NCBI RefSeq assembly: GCF_030813245.1
Contig: NZ_JAUSUA010000004.1
Span: 1-64,000, forward strand
Length of the DNA stretch: 64,000 bases
Reading direction: 5' to 3'
DNA from: Alkalicoccobacillus murimartini
Lineage (GTDB): Bacteria > Bacillota > Bacilli > Bacillales > Bacillaceae_D
The notes under the pieces are model-generated. The model ran no database searches, was not told where the DNA came from, and saw only the letters and a program-made list of their open reading frames with translations. The position numbers and the translations under genes were made by a program. Within the stretch, counting starts at the first letter, position 1. Each line of letters starts with the position of its first letter. Positions 39,196 to 48,936 of this stretch are shown one piece after another.

Positions 39196-39843
39196 TTAAT
39201 GTATTGGTAGAATGTATCCGATGACTAAAAAGAAGTGTAGTATCGTTCCACCTAAAACAAATAGATGCCATACTGCATGGTGGAATTTAAACCCTCTCCA
39301 CATGTAAAACACTGTCCCAACACTGTATAGTAATCCACCTGCTACAAGGAAGATTGTGCCTTGTAATGGAAGAGTCATAAATATAGGCTTAATTGCAAAC
39401 ATAGCCATCCAGCCCATTAAAAGATAGAAAATTGTCGAGAGAACTAGAAATTTTTTCACAAAAAAGATCTTAAAAACAATTCCTAAGGTGGCTATTCCCC
39501 ATACCACTCCAAATAATGTCCATCCTAAAGCTCCTTGTACGACAATGAATAAAATTGGCGTATAGGTTCCAGCTATAAAGAGATATATGGCCGAGTGATC
39601 AAGAATTTCAAACAGATCCTTCGCTTTACCAGGCGGAAAGCTGTGCACCAAAGTGGAAGAGGCATATAATACAAGCATAGATACCCCGTATATCGAGAAA
39701 CTTACAATATGCCAAGCGGTTCCATAGAGGCTAGCAAATACGATTAACAAAACTAGACAAGCGATACTAATTAGAGCACCAATGCCATGCGTTATGGCAT
39801 TCGCTATTTCTTCGTCTTTAGAAAAGACATGTGTTGTGGCCAA
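39196..39843 (-). CDS. Hemolysin III family (TrhA/PAQR) membrane protein
   Basis: 215 residues with seven hydrophobic helices from about residue 20 to 212. PAQR features: EEIANAITHGIGAL near the N-terminus, SSTLVHSF with the metal-site Ser and His (about 63-68), FEILDHSAIYLFIAGTYTP with Asp (about 80) and C-terminal HHAVWHLFVLGGTILHFF with the paired His. TrhA homologues are linked to membrane energy and lipid homeostasis. Monocistronic, with GAGGGG upstream of ATG. Confidence 0.93.
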   Translation of the reverse strand: MATTHVFSKDEEIANAITHGIGALISIACLVLLIVFASLYGTAWHIVSFSIYGVSMLVLYASSTLVHSFPPGKAKDLFEILDHSAIYLFIAGTYTPILFIVVQGALGWTLFGVVWGIATLGIVFKIFFVKKFLVLSTIFYLLMGWMAMFAIKPIFMTLPLQGTIFLVAGGLLYSVGTVFYMWRGFKFHHAVWHLFVLGGTILHFFLVIGYILPIH

Positions 39844-39981
39844 TAAAACCCCTCCTTCTATATAAACTAATCCTGCATTCTATGAGATTCAAACAATTTT
39901 GTTGCAACCAAGTAACTCATGTTTATATAATAGATAAACTAATCGTAACAGGTTTAAGCTATGTTTGAAAGGAGTTATTGC

Positions 39982-40527
39982 ATGAGAGATGTAACACTTG
40001 TCCAAATCTTTGATCACCCTATAACCCAAAAATATGTGAAGCGTTCTGGCATGGCACATGCCATTTCATGTGCATATCACGCATTTAAGCTAGCTAAGAC
40101 TTACGATGTGAGTCCAGATTTAGCTGCTAAAGCCGCTCTTTTACATGATATTGGTCATTACACTTGGTATCGAAACGGAAAATGGGATTATTCATTATAT
40201 AAAGAGAATGATATTCATGCTATCAAAGGAGCCGAGCGAGCACATAAGCTTCTTATTAGACTAGGTGAGCACCCAAAGTCAGCAAAAGAGATTGCCTTAG
40301 CTGTTCTGTTGCATACGGACTCTTACCTGCCTCATGGTGAATTGCACCTAAAACCTTTACAAAAGGTTGTGCACCTTGCTGATGAAGCAGATGAAGAGCC
40401 TAGTGGTGCCCACCATTATCGAATTATTGAGGATGACAAAGCTCGTACCATGTTAGCTACCCTAGATCAAAAAATTGAAGATTATTTAAAAGAAATCGAA
40501 ATAAAAAAACTTAACTCTTCTTCTTAA
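39982..40527 (+). CDS. HD-domain hydrolase
   Basis: 181 residues from ATG 39982; GAAAGGAG lies just upstream, inside a longer open frame. Metal-dependent HD phosphohydrolase: AISCAYHAFKLA (first His), ALLHDIGHYT (HD at about 62), HAIKGAERAH and AVLLHTD, KVVHLADEAD. Substrate unknown; HD proteins of this size usually act on nucleotides. The last 17 nt overlap the convergent thioredoxin-like gene. Confidence 0.88.
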   Translation: MRDVTLVQIFDHPITQKYVKRSGMAHAISCAYHAFKLAKTYDVSPDLAAKAALLHDIGHYTWYRNGKWDYSLYKENDIHAIKGAERAHKLLIRLGEHPKSAKEIALAVLLHTDSYLPHGELHLKPLQKVVHLADEADEEPSGAHHYRIIEDDKARTMLATLDQKIEDYLKEIEIKKLNSSS

Positions 40528-41026
40528 TGCTTTCAATATAGGACTCTGCTTCGTGTTGGGGTAACATCCCATTCATTCTTTGCTCAACGACTCCGTTCTC
40601 ATCTATAAACAATGTGGTTGGGATTCCGACCACATGATATTGCTGCATCATCTCCCCTTTTTCATCAAGCCAAGGATCAAAATCTGCTTCATAGTGAGTT
40701 AGAAAGCTCTGTAGTTGACCAAGGTCTGAATCCATCTTTGTTAAGTGAATCGGCACAAAGACTGCTCCATTTTCCTTCAGTTGATTTGAAAATGACACAA
40801 TATAAGGCATTTCCTCTTGGCAGGGGTGACACCACGTTGCAAAAAAATGAACAACTACTTTTTTTCCTTTATAGTCTGCCAACGTTTTTTCTATACCAGC
40901 AAGGCTCACTAATGGAGTAGATGATGAATGTGATGAACTTCCAGCCCATACTTGAAGTGGCGAGCAAATGACTAAACACACCAGAACCACCACAACAAAA
41001 ATCCTTCTATTATAGATACCGACCAT
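40511..41026 (-). CDS. TlpA/ResA-like thiol-disulfide oxidoreductase
   Basis: 171 residues. N-terminal hydrophobic segment (IFVVVVLVCLVICS) is a signal anchor or signal peptide ending near VWAG. Thioredoxin fold with CxxC in FFATWCHPCQEEMP (about 66-79) and the cis-Pro loop in GIPTTLFIDENG. It would act outside the membrane as a reductant in cytochrome c or spore-envelope maturation. AAAGGAGGT precedes ATG. No ccd or cytochrome genes are nearby. Confidence 0.9.
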   Translation of the reverse strand: MVGIYNRRIFVVVVLVCLVICSPLQVWAGSSSHSSSTPLVSLAGIEKTLADYKGKKVVVHFFATWCHPCQEEMPYIVSFSNQLKENGAVFVPIHLTKMDSDLGQLQSFLTHYEADFDPWLDEKGEMMQQYHVVGIPTTLFIDENGVVEQRMNGMLPQHEAESYIESIKKKS

Positions 41027-41099
41027 TCTAACTACCTCCTTTCTGTATATTGTTTGTCTTGATATAATAGGATAAACAAAGAAATGCGAGGTGACTTAT

Positions 41100-41297
41100 A
41101 TGACAAAGATACAATGGAGCCAAATTGTCGCCATCATCATCCTGATCTCGTTTATGTACTATTCTTTACAAACGGGTGAGAGAACGTTGATTTTATTTAT
41201 CCCCATTGCGGCTATTAATATTCTTTTATGGATTTTACGTCAAAGGGAGCGCAGAAAGCTGCGCAATCGTGATACTCATAAACAATCTGATGAATAA
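41100..41297 (+). CDS. 65-residue two-span membrane protein
   Basis: ATG 41100 is 4 nt from GAGGTGAC. Two hydrophobic helices (IVAIIILISFMYYSL and LILFIPIAAINILLWIL) and a highly charged tail (RQRERRKLRNRDTHKQSDE). Its last 83 bp lie antisense to the 3' end of the glycosyltransferase gene at 41215. Family not recognised. Confidence 0.7.
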   Translation: MTKIQWSQIVAIIILISFMYYSLQTGERTLILFIPIAAINILLWILRQRERRKLRNRDTHKQSDE

Positions 41298-42366
41298 TAC
41301 GCGAGGCAGAATTCGGTCTACTTACTTTTTGAGCTTTGGTTAGGCGTTCGTAACGAATGGAATCGTTTGTGATTAACAACTCAACAGCTTCAACAAGTTC
41401 TTGACTATTTCTAGCGTAAAACGCAGCCCCACGCTCCTCTAAAAGATAAGCATTTTCTTCCTCTTGTCCCGGAATGGGTCGAAACAAAACTAATGGGGTA
41501 TTGGTTGTGATAGCATGGGCTAACGTTTGCCCACCCGCTTTAGTAATCAGGACATCTGCAAGCCTTACGTACATAGAAAAATCCTTGGTAAAAGGGATAA
41601 AATGAATCGTATGTCCACTGTTTTGTTCTGTTTGAAGCTGATTGACTCGATTGTTGATTCCAGTCATACATAAAATCGTTAGCGGTGGAAAGAATTGAAG
41701 CGCTCGGATAATTTCTTCATATTGTGCTATACCTTCTCCTCCACCAGCAATCATAAGTATTCTCTCGTTTCTGGAGAATCCATATTTCTTGCGCGTGTTC
41801 CATTTGCATATGTGCTGTTTTTTTTCTTGTTCTACTGGTATTCCAAATGGAAAAAACAATTCAGGATGTTTTGTTATATGACCTACTTCCACCTTAAATC
41901 CAGAATGAAAATATCCATTTACTTGTGGATGAAGGGCAAGCTGATGAAAACCAAAATCTGTACAAACATGATAAAGTGGTGTGGTTATGTTAAGCTCTTG
42001 CTTCCAAATAGCGATCATTTTTGTCACTAAGGGATGAGTAGAAATAATAAACGGTGGATGGCGATTTTGTAAGATGGAAGCAAGATTTGAACTCATTGCT
42101 TTTAATATGAAGTCAGAAGGAAAGAGCACGGAAGGAGAAGTGGCTGTTTTTTTGTAATACCTACCCCACATTGTTGGAGCAAACTGAAGTAACCTATAAT
42201 AGCTGCTTCGAATCAGATCCTGTTGCCACCAAGGAAATAAACAGAGCATGTCTATTAATTGAGGATGATAGTGCGTTTGCCTCATTACTTCTTTTTTCAA
42301 TATTTCTGCTGTTTTTGTATGACCATAGCCAATTGACATATGAAATAATAAGGGATCTTTATCCAC
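41215..42366 (-). CDS. MGDG synthase/UgtP-like glycosyltransferase (MurG superfamily)
   Basis: 383 residues from GTG 42366, 6 nt from GCAGGTG; the frame is open for 8 more codons upstream. GT28-type motifs: SIGYGHTKTAEIL (the usual GxGH loop, altered to YGH), STHPLVTKMIA, TDFGFHQLALHP, the donor site ITKAGGQTLAHAI (about 290) and RPIPGQEEENAYLLEERGAA. It fits the MGDG synthase/diacylglycerol glucosyltransferase family. The 3' end overlaps a convergent small membrane gene by 83 bp with no terminator between. Confidence 0.87.
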   Translation of the reverse strand: MDKDPLLFHMSIGYGHTKTAEILKKEVMRQTHYHPQLIDMLCLFPWWQQDLIRSSYYRLLQFAPTMWGRYYKKTATSPSVLFPSDFILKAMSSNLASILQNRHPPFIISTHPLVTKMIAIWKQELNITTPLYHVCTDFGFHQLALHPQVNGYFHSGFKVEVGHITKHPELFFPFGIPVEQEKKQHICKWNTRKKYGFSRNERILMIAGGGEGIAQYEEIIRALQFFPPLTILCMTGINNRVNQLQTEQNSGHTIHFIPFTKDFSMYVRLADVLITKAGGQTLAHAITTNTPLVLFRPIPGQEEENAYLLEERGAAFYARNSQELVEAVELLITNDSIRYERLTKAQKVSRPNSASRIIHQIVYEYHDCAAFCAPFDVKSIKEY

Positions 42367-42525
42367 AATAAACACCTGCCATTTTCTCAAAATGGGTCAT
42401 CCCAATATAATTAATGTAAGTATGTGAAAAACGTCTACAATTATTCGTGGTTGTAGCGCCAATCATATCTCTCGCATTAATCGGTGTATGAAGATATGGT
42501 ATGATACAAATGACATATGTAGTAA

Positions 42526-43530
<1,005 letters not shown>

Positions 43531-43536
43531 ATAAAC

Positions 43537-43572
43537 AAAAACCAGTGGACACTCTAATCCACTGGTTTTTTT
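43537..43572 (+). terminator. Terminator of trpS
   Basis: AAAACCAGTGGA and TCCACTGGTTTT with a 7-nt loop, followed by more T residues. Confidence 0.93.
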
Positions 43573-43589
43573 GCTAGAAACGACATATA

Positions 43590-43620
43590 AAAAAAACGGA
43601 TGATTAATGCCATCCGTTTT
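43590..43620 (-). terminator. Terminator of the 42-residue membrane protein gene
   Basis: AAAACGGATG and CATCCGTTTT with a 7-nt loop; eight T residues follow on the minus strand, 7 bp past the small gene's stop. Confidence 0.88.
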
Positions 43621-43626
43621 CGTCCA

Positions 43627-43755
43627 TTAATAACCGTTATTCTTCTTCCATACCATGCCGACAAAGAAGGATAAGCCTAATGTGCCTACCAGTAAGATGA
43701 TTGTGAATATCTGCATAACCAGATAAGCAAAACCATCCATGTTTTCAGTACCCAT
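43627..43755 (-). CDS. 42-residue single-span membrane protein
   Basis: Reads MGTENMDGFAYLVMQIFTII, a hydrophobic span to about residue 34, then VWKKNNGY. GGAGGCGG lies 4 nt before ATG and a strong terminator follows, so it is a complete small gene between trpS and yjbA. Positive residues follow the span, suggesting the C-terminus is cytoplasmic. No family recognised. Confidence 0.68.
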   Translation of the reverse strand: MGTENMDGFAYLVMQIFTIILLVGTLGLSFFVGMVWKKNNGY

Positions 43756-43812
43756 GAAACCGCCTCCACTACTGTTTCTTTTAGTATAGTAGAAGTCTGT
43801 ACGTAAGTAAAC

Positions 43813-44559
43813 TTATTTTACGCTTTCTGGATGCTCTTGTTCCCAAAGCTTCTCAAAAAAAGACTGACCTTTTATCATGGCTTCACATAATTCATAATGA
43901 CGGCCTGTCCACCCAGACTGGACGTCTTCTAAAAAATAGTCCCATGCTTCTGCTCGTTCAAGACACTGGATCTCCTCGTATGATTCAGGCTTCCATTCCG
44001 TGTACCAATATTTCACCTCAGCATCTGTACCAGATTGGTTCAGCTCATCCAATACCATGTGCAAAATTAACTTGATCTGTCTTTCTTTTCTGGTAAGTCC
44101 GATCATTTCTTCCGGAGAAGGCGATAGAATATGATACTGTTTAGAAGATGGTTCATGTTCAAGATCATAAACCTTCCATTCCCCGCTCTGCAAATGTTCA
44201 TAGACCAACTGCTGCTGCCTAGGTGTGAGACGGCTTTTGCGTATAGGGGTTTGATATCCTGCTGTATCTACAGCGAGAATTCTTCTGCCATCTGATGCAA
44301 TAAAGCAATAATCAAGTTGAATCCTCGACATATTTTTTCTAAGATAGCTTTTTTGATAGACATCTTGAAGCAAATCATCTGGTAACTCTAATAATTCATT
44401 TTCCATATAGTCCATCAATCTCTCCGTTGTTTTAATAACAATGGCCTGATCCAATACTTCTACTCGATCACTCGGTCTCCACTCAACAAAATCACAGACG
44501 TTGTAGCCATTCTCTTCCCCTTCAAACCAGTTAATCCATACATCACGCATCACAACCAT
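43813..44559 (-). CDS. yjbA: UPF0736 family protein YjbA
   Basis: 248 residues. It starts [20 protein letters not shown], close to what I recall of the YjbA N-terminus, and has [27 protein letters not shown] and [20 protein letters not shown]. Cytoplasmic; function unknown. GGAGGG 6 nt before ATG. Adjacent to trpS and 61 bp downstream of the yjaZ-like gene. Confidence 0.92.
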   Translation of the reverse strand: MVVMRDVWINWFEGEENGYNVCDFVEWRPSDRVEVLDQAIVIKTTERLMDYMENELLELPDDLLQDVYQKSYLRKNMSRIQLDYCFIASDGRRILAVDTAGYQTPIRKSRLTPRQQQLVYEHLQSGEWKVYDLEHEPSSKQYHILSPSPEEMIGLTRKERQIKLILHMVLDELNQSGTDAEVKYWYTEWKPESYEEIQCLERAEAWDYFLEDVQSGWTGRHYELCEAMIKGQSFFEKLWEQEHPESVK

Positions 44560-44620
44560 GATAAACCCTCCTTGCGAGTTAATTCATTTGTACCCACAGT
44601 ATAGGCAAGGCTTACCCAGT

Positions 44621-45466
44621 TTATTCCACGTTGTCCATACTCTTTAAAACTTCTTTTAATAACAAATCACATTCAGCCCCCGTAAAACGTAGCCAATCGA
44701 CTGTATTCCAGCCTGGCCGTGAATTCATGCAAGCCACGGCTAACTGATACCCAAAGTAATAGCCGAGCATAGGAGGAATTCTTAAGCGGGCGTCTCCATA
44801 CAAATATTTCCGATGATTGGAACGGCCTTTTAGATCAAGATTTGGCTCTATCCATTTTTCAACCCACTTTTCCTCCCACTGATCCTGATGAATCGATGTC
44901 CAATAGGCCAACTGCTCCTTACCCAATCGCTCTAAAACAGCACATTCAGCAAGCCCCTCCATGTACATAGATTCTAAAAATGGAATGGTTTCTTCAGTAA
45001 GGCCTGTTTGCTGTAAACGAACCGAATGATGATATTCATGGATCAATAACGCTTCGATCTCTACTTTTTTGAGATGTGGTCCAATAAATAAAAAGATAGC
45101 AAAAGGAAAGCTTACTCCTGCTTTTTTAGCAGGATCAACCATTCCCGAATGAGCCGGAAGCAAATAAATCGGAATATCTGGACCATTCCATTGCTCTTTT
45201 ATTTCTACAAATACCTGCTGTACATCATGCCAAACAGAGAGATCGGCTAGTTTCTGTAATTCATCGAGACTTTCCTCATCTGGACTGAACAATCCTTGAT
45301 CTAATAAAAAAGGATGGAGGAATTTTAAAAAGCTCTCATCAAACCATTTTTCTAATGGTTTCACAAAAAATTCTTTCTGTGATTTCATCCGTTTCTTTTT
45401 ACTTCTATGATTCGTTTGATCTTGGAGATACCAATTCAACCATTTATCCGTTCTTACTACACTCAA
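44621..45466 (-). CDS. yjaZ: DUF2268-type putative zinc protease, YjaZ-like
   Basis: 281 residues from TTG 45466 (MSVVRTDKWLNWY), 8 nt from AAGGAG; the frame extends 12 codons upstream without a ribosome site. The metal motif HEYHHSVRL (about 168) fits the HExxH pattern with Glu, followed by the second-shell MEGLAECAVLERLG. IYLLPAHSGM and GYYFGYQLA are other conserved blocks. Predicted cytoplasmic peptidase, substrate unknown. Probably co-transcribed with yjbA. Confidence 0.87.
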   Translation of the reverse strand: MSVVRTDKWLNWYLQDQTNHRSKKKRMKSQKEFFVKPLEKWFDESFLKFLHPFLLDQGLFSPDEESLDELQKLADLSVWHDVQQVFVEIKEQWNGPDIPIYLLPAHSGMVDPAKKAGVSFPFAIFLFIGPHLKKVEIEALLIHEYHHSVRLQQTGLTEETIPFLESMYMEGLAECAVLERLGKEQLAYWTSIHQDQWEEKWVEKWIEPNLDLKGRSNHRKYLYGDARLRIPPMLGYYFGYQLAVACMNSRPGWNTVDWLRFTGAECDLLLKEVLKSMDNVE

Positions 45467-45603
45467 GGTCCTATCTCCTTCCTGACTGCACCTATTACCC
45501 ACAATTCTTGATAACGTTTCACATCCATTAACTTGACTTCCTATGTGCTTGCTTTCACAATTAGAATAAGAAATGATAATGACTTTTCCTAAGGAGAATA
45601 ACC

Positions 45604-46347
45604 ATGGCTAACGTAGACCTTAAAAATCTTCAAACCTTCAAAACGGAATTAACTCGCTTCATGATGACGTATAAATTCGCTTTAGATGAAATGAATACAA
45701 AGATAAAAATACTTCAAGAAGAATTTGAATATGTGCATGAACATAACCCGATTGAACATATTAAATGCCGTTTAAAATCTCCAGAGAGTATTTTCAAAAA
45801 AATTATGCGAAAAAACTGTCCAATATCTCTCGCGAGTATCAAATCTCATATTAAGGATATTGCCGGAATTAGAATTACATGTTCATTTCTTTCTGACATT
45901 TATACCCTCTCAGATATGCTTCAGAATCAGAGTGATATTCGTGTCCTTGAGGTGAAAGATTATATTAAAGAACCTAAACATAATGGATACCAAAGCCTTC
46001 ATCTTATTCTTGAACTGCCTGTTTTCATGTCTGATCGTACTGAATATGTTTGTATGGAAGTACAAATTCGTACTATTGCAATGGATTTTTGGGCAAGCCT
46101 TGAGCACAAAATTTATTACAAATACAATTCAGAAGTCCCATCTCACTTGTTAAATGAATTAAAAGAAGCCGCAGATTCAGCTGCGGCATTAGATCGTAAG
46201 ATGGAAGGTATTCATAAAGAGGTGGATACGTTGAAGAAACGTAAGAAGGTTAATGAAGAATCAACAGATACCAAATTAACCATTCAAGATCAAACCTTTG
46301 AATTACCAGCTGATTTATTAAAATTACTGGAATCAAATGAGGAATAA
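45604..46347 (+). CDS. Second small alarmone synthetase (RelP/SasA, YwaC-like)
   Basis: 247 residues. Same synthetase core as YjbM: ISLASIKSHIKDIAGIRITC (DIAGIRI), KDYIKEPKHNGYQSLHLILE and CMEVQIRTIAMDFWASLEH with the catalytic Glu. It has a longer C-terminal tail with a coiled segment (MEGIHKEVDTLKKRKK) and a terminal short domain FELPADLLKLLES. These fit the SasA/YwaC group, usually induced by cell-wall stress via sigma-W/M. Monocistronic with AAGGAG before ATG and its own terminator. Confidence 0.9.
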   Translation: MANVDLKNLQTFKTELTRFMMTYKFALDEMNTKIKILQEEFEYVHEHNPIEHIKCRLKSPESIFKKIMRKNCPISLASIKSHIKDIAGIRITCSFLSDIYTLSDMLQNQSDIRVLEVKDYIKEPKHNGYQSLHLILELPVFMSDRTEYVCMEVQIRTIAMDFWASLEHKIYYKYNSEVPSHLLNELKEAADSAAALDRKMEGIHKEVDTLKKRKKVNEESTDTKLTIQDQTFELPADLLKLLESNEE

Positions 46348-46357
46348 AACCAAAGCA

Positions 46358-46396
46358 AAGCGGAACACTTTTTAAAAAGTGTTCCGCTTTTTTGTA
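46358..46396 (+). terminator. Terminator of the second alarmone synthetase gene
   Basis: AAAGCGGAACACTTTTT and its complement form a 17-bp stem followed by six T residues. Confidence 0.93.
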
Positions 46397-46525
46397 GACA
46401 AATCGACACTTTGTAAGCGACTTCTATTGATTCTCGTTGCTTCAAGTGATACTCTGCTTACAGACACTCTTTTATCCCTTAAAGCGTTACAATTGGGAGA
46501 ATGAACTCTCTAAAAGGAGATACGT

Positions 46526-47479
46526 ATGGTAACAAAAACAGCACACTCCAGCACAGATGCTTATACATGCTTTACTCGAAATGAATGGGCTTCATTAGCT
46601 TATCAAGCTTCTGTCACTCTTTCAGATGAAGAAAGAATTCAGCTTCAAGGTATTAACGAAACTGTCTCTCCAGATGAGGTAGAAGAAATATATGTTCCGT
46701 TAACAGAACTACTGTATATGCATACAAAACACTCTGTTACCCTTCATAATGATCAAAATCGTTTTTTTCATAGAGAAACCAAAAAAGTACCCTTTGTCAT
46801 AGGGATTGCCGGTAGTGTGTCTGTCGGAAAAAGCACAACGGCTCGCCTCATTCAAGCGTTGATCAGTCGTTGGCCAAATCACCCTAAAGTAGACCTAGTA
46901 ACAACCGACGGATTTCTTTATCCCAATCAAATTCTCGAAGAACGAGGATTAATGAAACGAAAAGGGTTTCCTGAAAGCTATGATATACGCAAGCTCGTTC
47001 GCTTTCTATCTGATATCAAATCAGGAAGAAAAAGTACTGAAGCTCCACTATATTCACATTTAACGTACGATGTTCTTCAGAACAAAGCACAACAGGTAGA
47101 AGAACCCGACGTTGTCATTGTAGAAGGAATTAATGTGCTTCAAGTAAACAAAAAAGACCGGCGCATCTCACCAGTCTTTGTCTCTGATTTCTTTGATTTC
47201 TCGATATATGTTGATGCGGATGAAGATAATATTATCAAATGGTATGTGGATCGATTTAAAGTTCTGCAAAATACAGCATTCCAAGATCCCGACTCCTTTT
47301 TCCATCGCTATCGTCACCTAAGCGAAAAAGAAGCCGAAGAGGTAGCCTTATCTATTTGGAAATCCATTAACGGCGTTAACCTCGAGAAGAACATCCGTCC
47401 CACTCGCTACCGCGCTGACATGATCCTAACCAAAGGAACCGGCCACCGCGTTGAGCAAGTCCAAGTGAAAAAAAGCTAA
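46526..47479 (+). CDS. coaA: Type I pantothenate kinase
   Basis: 317 residues; phosphorylates pantothenate, the first CoA step. P-loop [12 protein letters not shown] (about 91-102), [10 protein letters not shown] (catalytic Asp), [12 protein letters not shown] and [16 protein letters not shown] with AAAAGGAG. Monocistronic with its own terminator. Many Bacilli carry coaA and coaX together; here coaA is intact and the last 150 bp use more CG-rich codons. Confidence 0.96.
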   Translation: MVTKTAHSSTDAYTCFTRNEWASLAYQASVTLSDEERIQLQGINETVSPDEVEEIYVPLTELLYMHTKHSVTLHNDQNRFFHRETKKVPFVIGIAGSVSVGKSTTARLIQALISRWPNHPKVDLVTTDGFLYPNQILEERGLMKRKGFPESYDIRKLVRFLSDIKSGRKSTEAPLYSHLTYDVLQNKAQQVEEPDVVIVEGINVLQVNKKDRRISPVFVSDFFDFSIYVDADEDNIIKWYVDRFKVLQNTAFQDPDSFFHRYRHLSEKEAEEVALSIWKSINGVNLEKNIRPTRYRADMILTKGTGHRVEQVQVKKS

Positions 47480-47483
47480 AAAA

Positions 47484-47525
47484 TCAAAACCACCAGAGTA
47501 GTAACTCTGTGTGGTTTTTGTTTGT
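47484..47525 (+). terminator. Terminator of coaA
   Basis: AAAACCACCAGAG and CTCTGTGTGGTTTT form a stem with a small bulge, followed by a T-rich stretch. Confidence 0.88.
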
Positions 47526-47534
47526 ATGTGGAGG

Positions 47535-47690
47535 TGAGTTGCTGATGTTTGGTTCTCTTTATTGGTATTTAAGCCTATCTACAGATATCTTGCTCTATTT
47601 GCTGATTTCTGTAGCTCTTTAATGATATCTGCTCCTCTTTACTGATTCTCCACTCTCTTTCCTCATCCCTCAACTCTCACTCGCTAATCC
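47535..47690. repeat. Array B, degenerate 20-bp repeat
   Basis: CTCTTT-type anchors start at 47555, 47575, 47595, 47615, 47635, 47655 and (shifted by one) 47674; the best-kept unit is CTCTTTAATGATATCTGCTC and others differ at 4-9 positions. TTGCTGAT recurs exactly three periods apart (47539 and 47599), so the phase extends back to about 47535. Convergent intergenic DNA just past the coaA terminator; no supported ORF. Confidence 0.75.
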
Positions 47691-47706
47691 AACCAATCAT
47701 CCACCT

Positions 47707-48279
47707 TCACGACAGCCACATTTCTTTAGGATTTATCTGATAGATCCCGTCATTTCGGTTCATAAATAGACACATAATCCATTCTCGACGAATCGTTGCG
47801 TAGTCATCATAGTAGGTTTTGATATGTGCATTGATCTCCTTTTCTTCATACGATTCTCCCTCTTTTAACCCTCGTATCATATATTCCAGCACAACCAGCT
47901 TCTTTTTTCGTTGGGCCGGGAATACTTTGAGTTTGTTTTGATCCGTAAAGAAGTTTTTGATAATAGATGACTGTTCATCTTGCGTGACCTCAAATTCCTT
48001 ATTCATATCACTCTCTCCAATCTTTGTCACTGCCATTGCAAGGGCATACAGTGTTTTTTCTTTAAGATGATAATAAATCGTATTTTTGTCTCGAACTTGT
48101 TTGACTACATCAATCTCTTTTAATTTTGCCATATGGTGTGAAATCGTCGGTGGCTTTAAGCCTAGCTTGCCAGCGATAGCCTGACCATGTAACGGTCCTT
48201 GTTTCAGCAATGAAATAATTTGAATCCTAGTGGTATCACCCATAACCTTATGAAAATTAACCATGCGACTAAGTTGCAT
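47707..48279 (-). CDS. ArsR-type winged-helix regulator with DUF2087
   Basis: 190 residues from ATG 48279, 6 nt from GGAGGG. Residues 1-80 are an ArsR winged helix (VMGDTTRIQIISLLKQGP, ISHHMAKLKE, IYYHL); residues 110-190 match DUF2087, with FPAQRKKKLVVLEYMIRG and DYATIRREWIM. No metal-binding Cys motif of ArsR/SmtB type is seen, so it is probably not a metal sensor. Two identical palindromes lie just upstream, suggesting autoregulation. Confidence 0.87.
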   Translation of the reverse strand: MQLSRMVNFHKVMGDTTRIQIISLLKQGPLHGQAIAGKLGLKPPTISHHMAKLKEIDVVKQVRDKNTIYYHLKEKTLYALAMAVTKIGESDMNKEFEVTQDEQSSIIKNFFTDQNKLKVFPAQRKKKLVVLEYMIRGLKEGESYEEKEINAHIKTYYDDYATIRREWIMCLFMNRNDGIYQINPKEMWLS

Positions 48280-48291
48280 GTTCATCCCTCC

Positions 48292-48319
48292 ATCTAATTA
48301 GATAATAATCTAATTAGAT
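48292..48319. promoter_or_regulatory. Twin palindromes upstream of the ArsR gene
   Basis: ATCTAATTAGAT occurs exactly twice (48292-48303 and 48308-48319), 16 bp apart centre to centre, next to the ribosome site of the ArsR-type gene. Likely its own operator. Confidence 0.65.
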
Positions 48320-48346
48320 AGATATGTAAATAGATACCCCGAAAAA

Positions 48347-48373
48347 GTGCACCTCAATGAATTTGAGGCACAC
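48347..48373 (-). terminator. Terminator of the lipoprotein gene
   Basis: GTGCACCTCAA and TTTGAGGCACAC pair with one bulge, followed by TTTTT on the minus strand, 18 bp past the stop. Confidence 0.75.
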
Positions 48374-48390
48374 TCTGCGTTCCAATCTAT

Positions 48391-48822
48391 TCATTCAAAA
48401 CGGGATTCTACTAACTCAATTAACGTACTGTTGACGTCTACTGATACTGAATAGATCGTGTGAGTATCCTCCGGTTTCATAAAAGTTCCCTTGCCTTCTC
48501 CTTCCTCTCCAATCCACATAAACAAGCTCTGTTGTTTTTCCTCATCCTGATAAAAATCTATTATGTATTCCGCCTCAGCCATATCCACAATACCTTCTTC
48601 CTTTATAGCAGATACTAGGATCTCTTGAAGTGCATCTATTGACTCTCTATCTTCAAATACAATCTCTTCAGATCCTTTCATCTTTGAGACGATAATCTGA
48701 TTTGTGTCCTCACCAACTGATAGTATTCCAGGCTCTGTTGGTGTTCTTTCTTCTTGTTGGCACCCTATAAAAAGTGCTAGTAAACAGATTAAAATCATCA
48801 TTACAAACAGTCTTTTTCTCAT
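48391..48822 (-). CDS. Small lipoprotein
   Basis: 143 residues from ATG 48822 (AAAGGGGTGG upstream); a longer open frame has no other ribosome site. Lipoprotein signal peptide MRKRLFVMMILICLLALF with lipobox ending at IGC (Cys about 21). The mature part is acidic, with SEEIVFEDRESIDALQEIL and EYIIDFYQDEEKQQSLFMWI, resembling small Bacillus lipoproteins of unknown function. Extracytoplasmic, membrane-anchored. Confidence 0.82.
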   Translation of the reverse strand: MRKRLFVMMILICLLALFIGCQQEERTPTEPGILSVGEDTNQIIVSKMKGSEEIVFEDRESIDALQEILVSAIKEEGIVDMAEAEYIIDFYQDEEKQQSLFMWIGEEGEGKGTFMKPEDTHTIYSVSVDVNSTLIELVESRFE

Positions 48823-48887
48823 ATCTTCCACCCCTTTTATAAAGTACATTCGATAGAGATTTAGAAAAACCCTTTTACCCTCAGAAC

Positions 48888-48922
48888 AAAAAAAGCTCGA
48901 CACCATTGGTGTCGAGCTTTTT
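48888..48922 (-). terminator. Terminator of the CAP-protein gene
   Basis: AAAAGCTCGACACC and GGTGTCGAGCTTTT form a perfect 14-bp stem with a 3-nt loop and T-runs; it lies 15 bp past the stop. Confidence 0.95.
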
Positions 48923-48936
48923 AGAAGAATAAGAGA

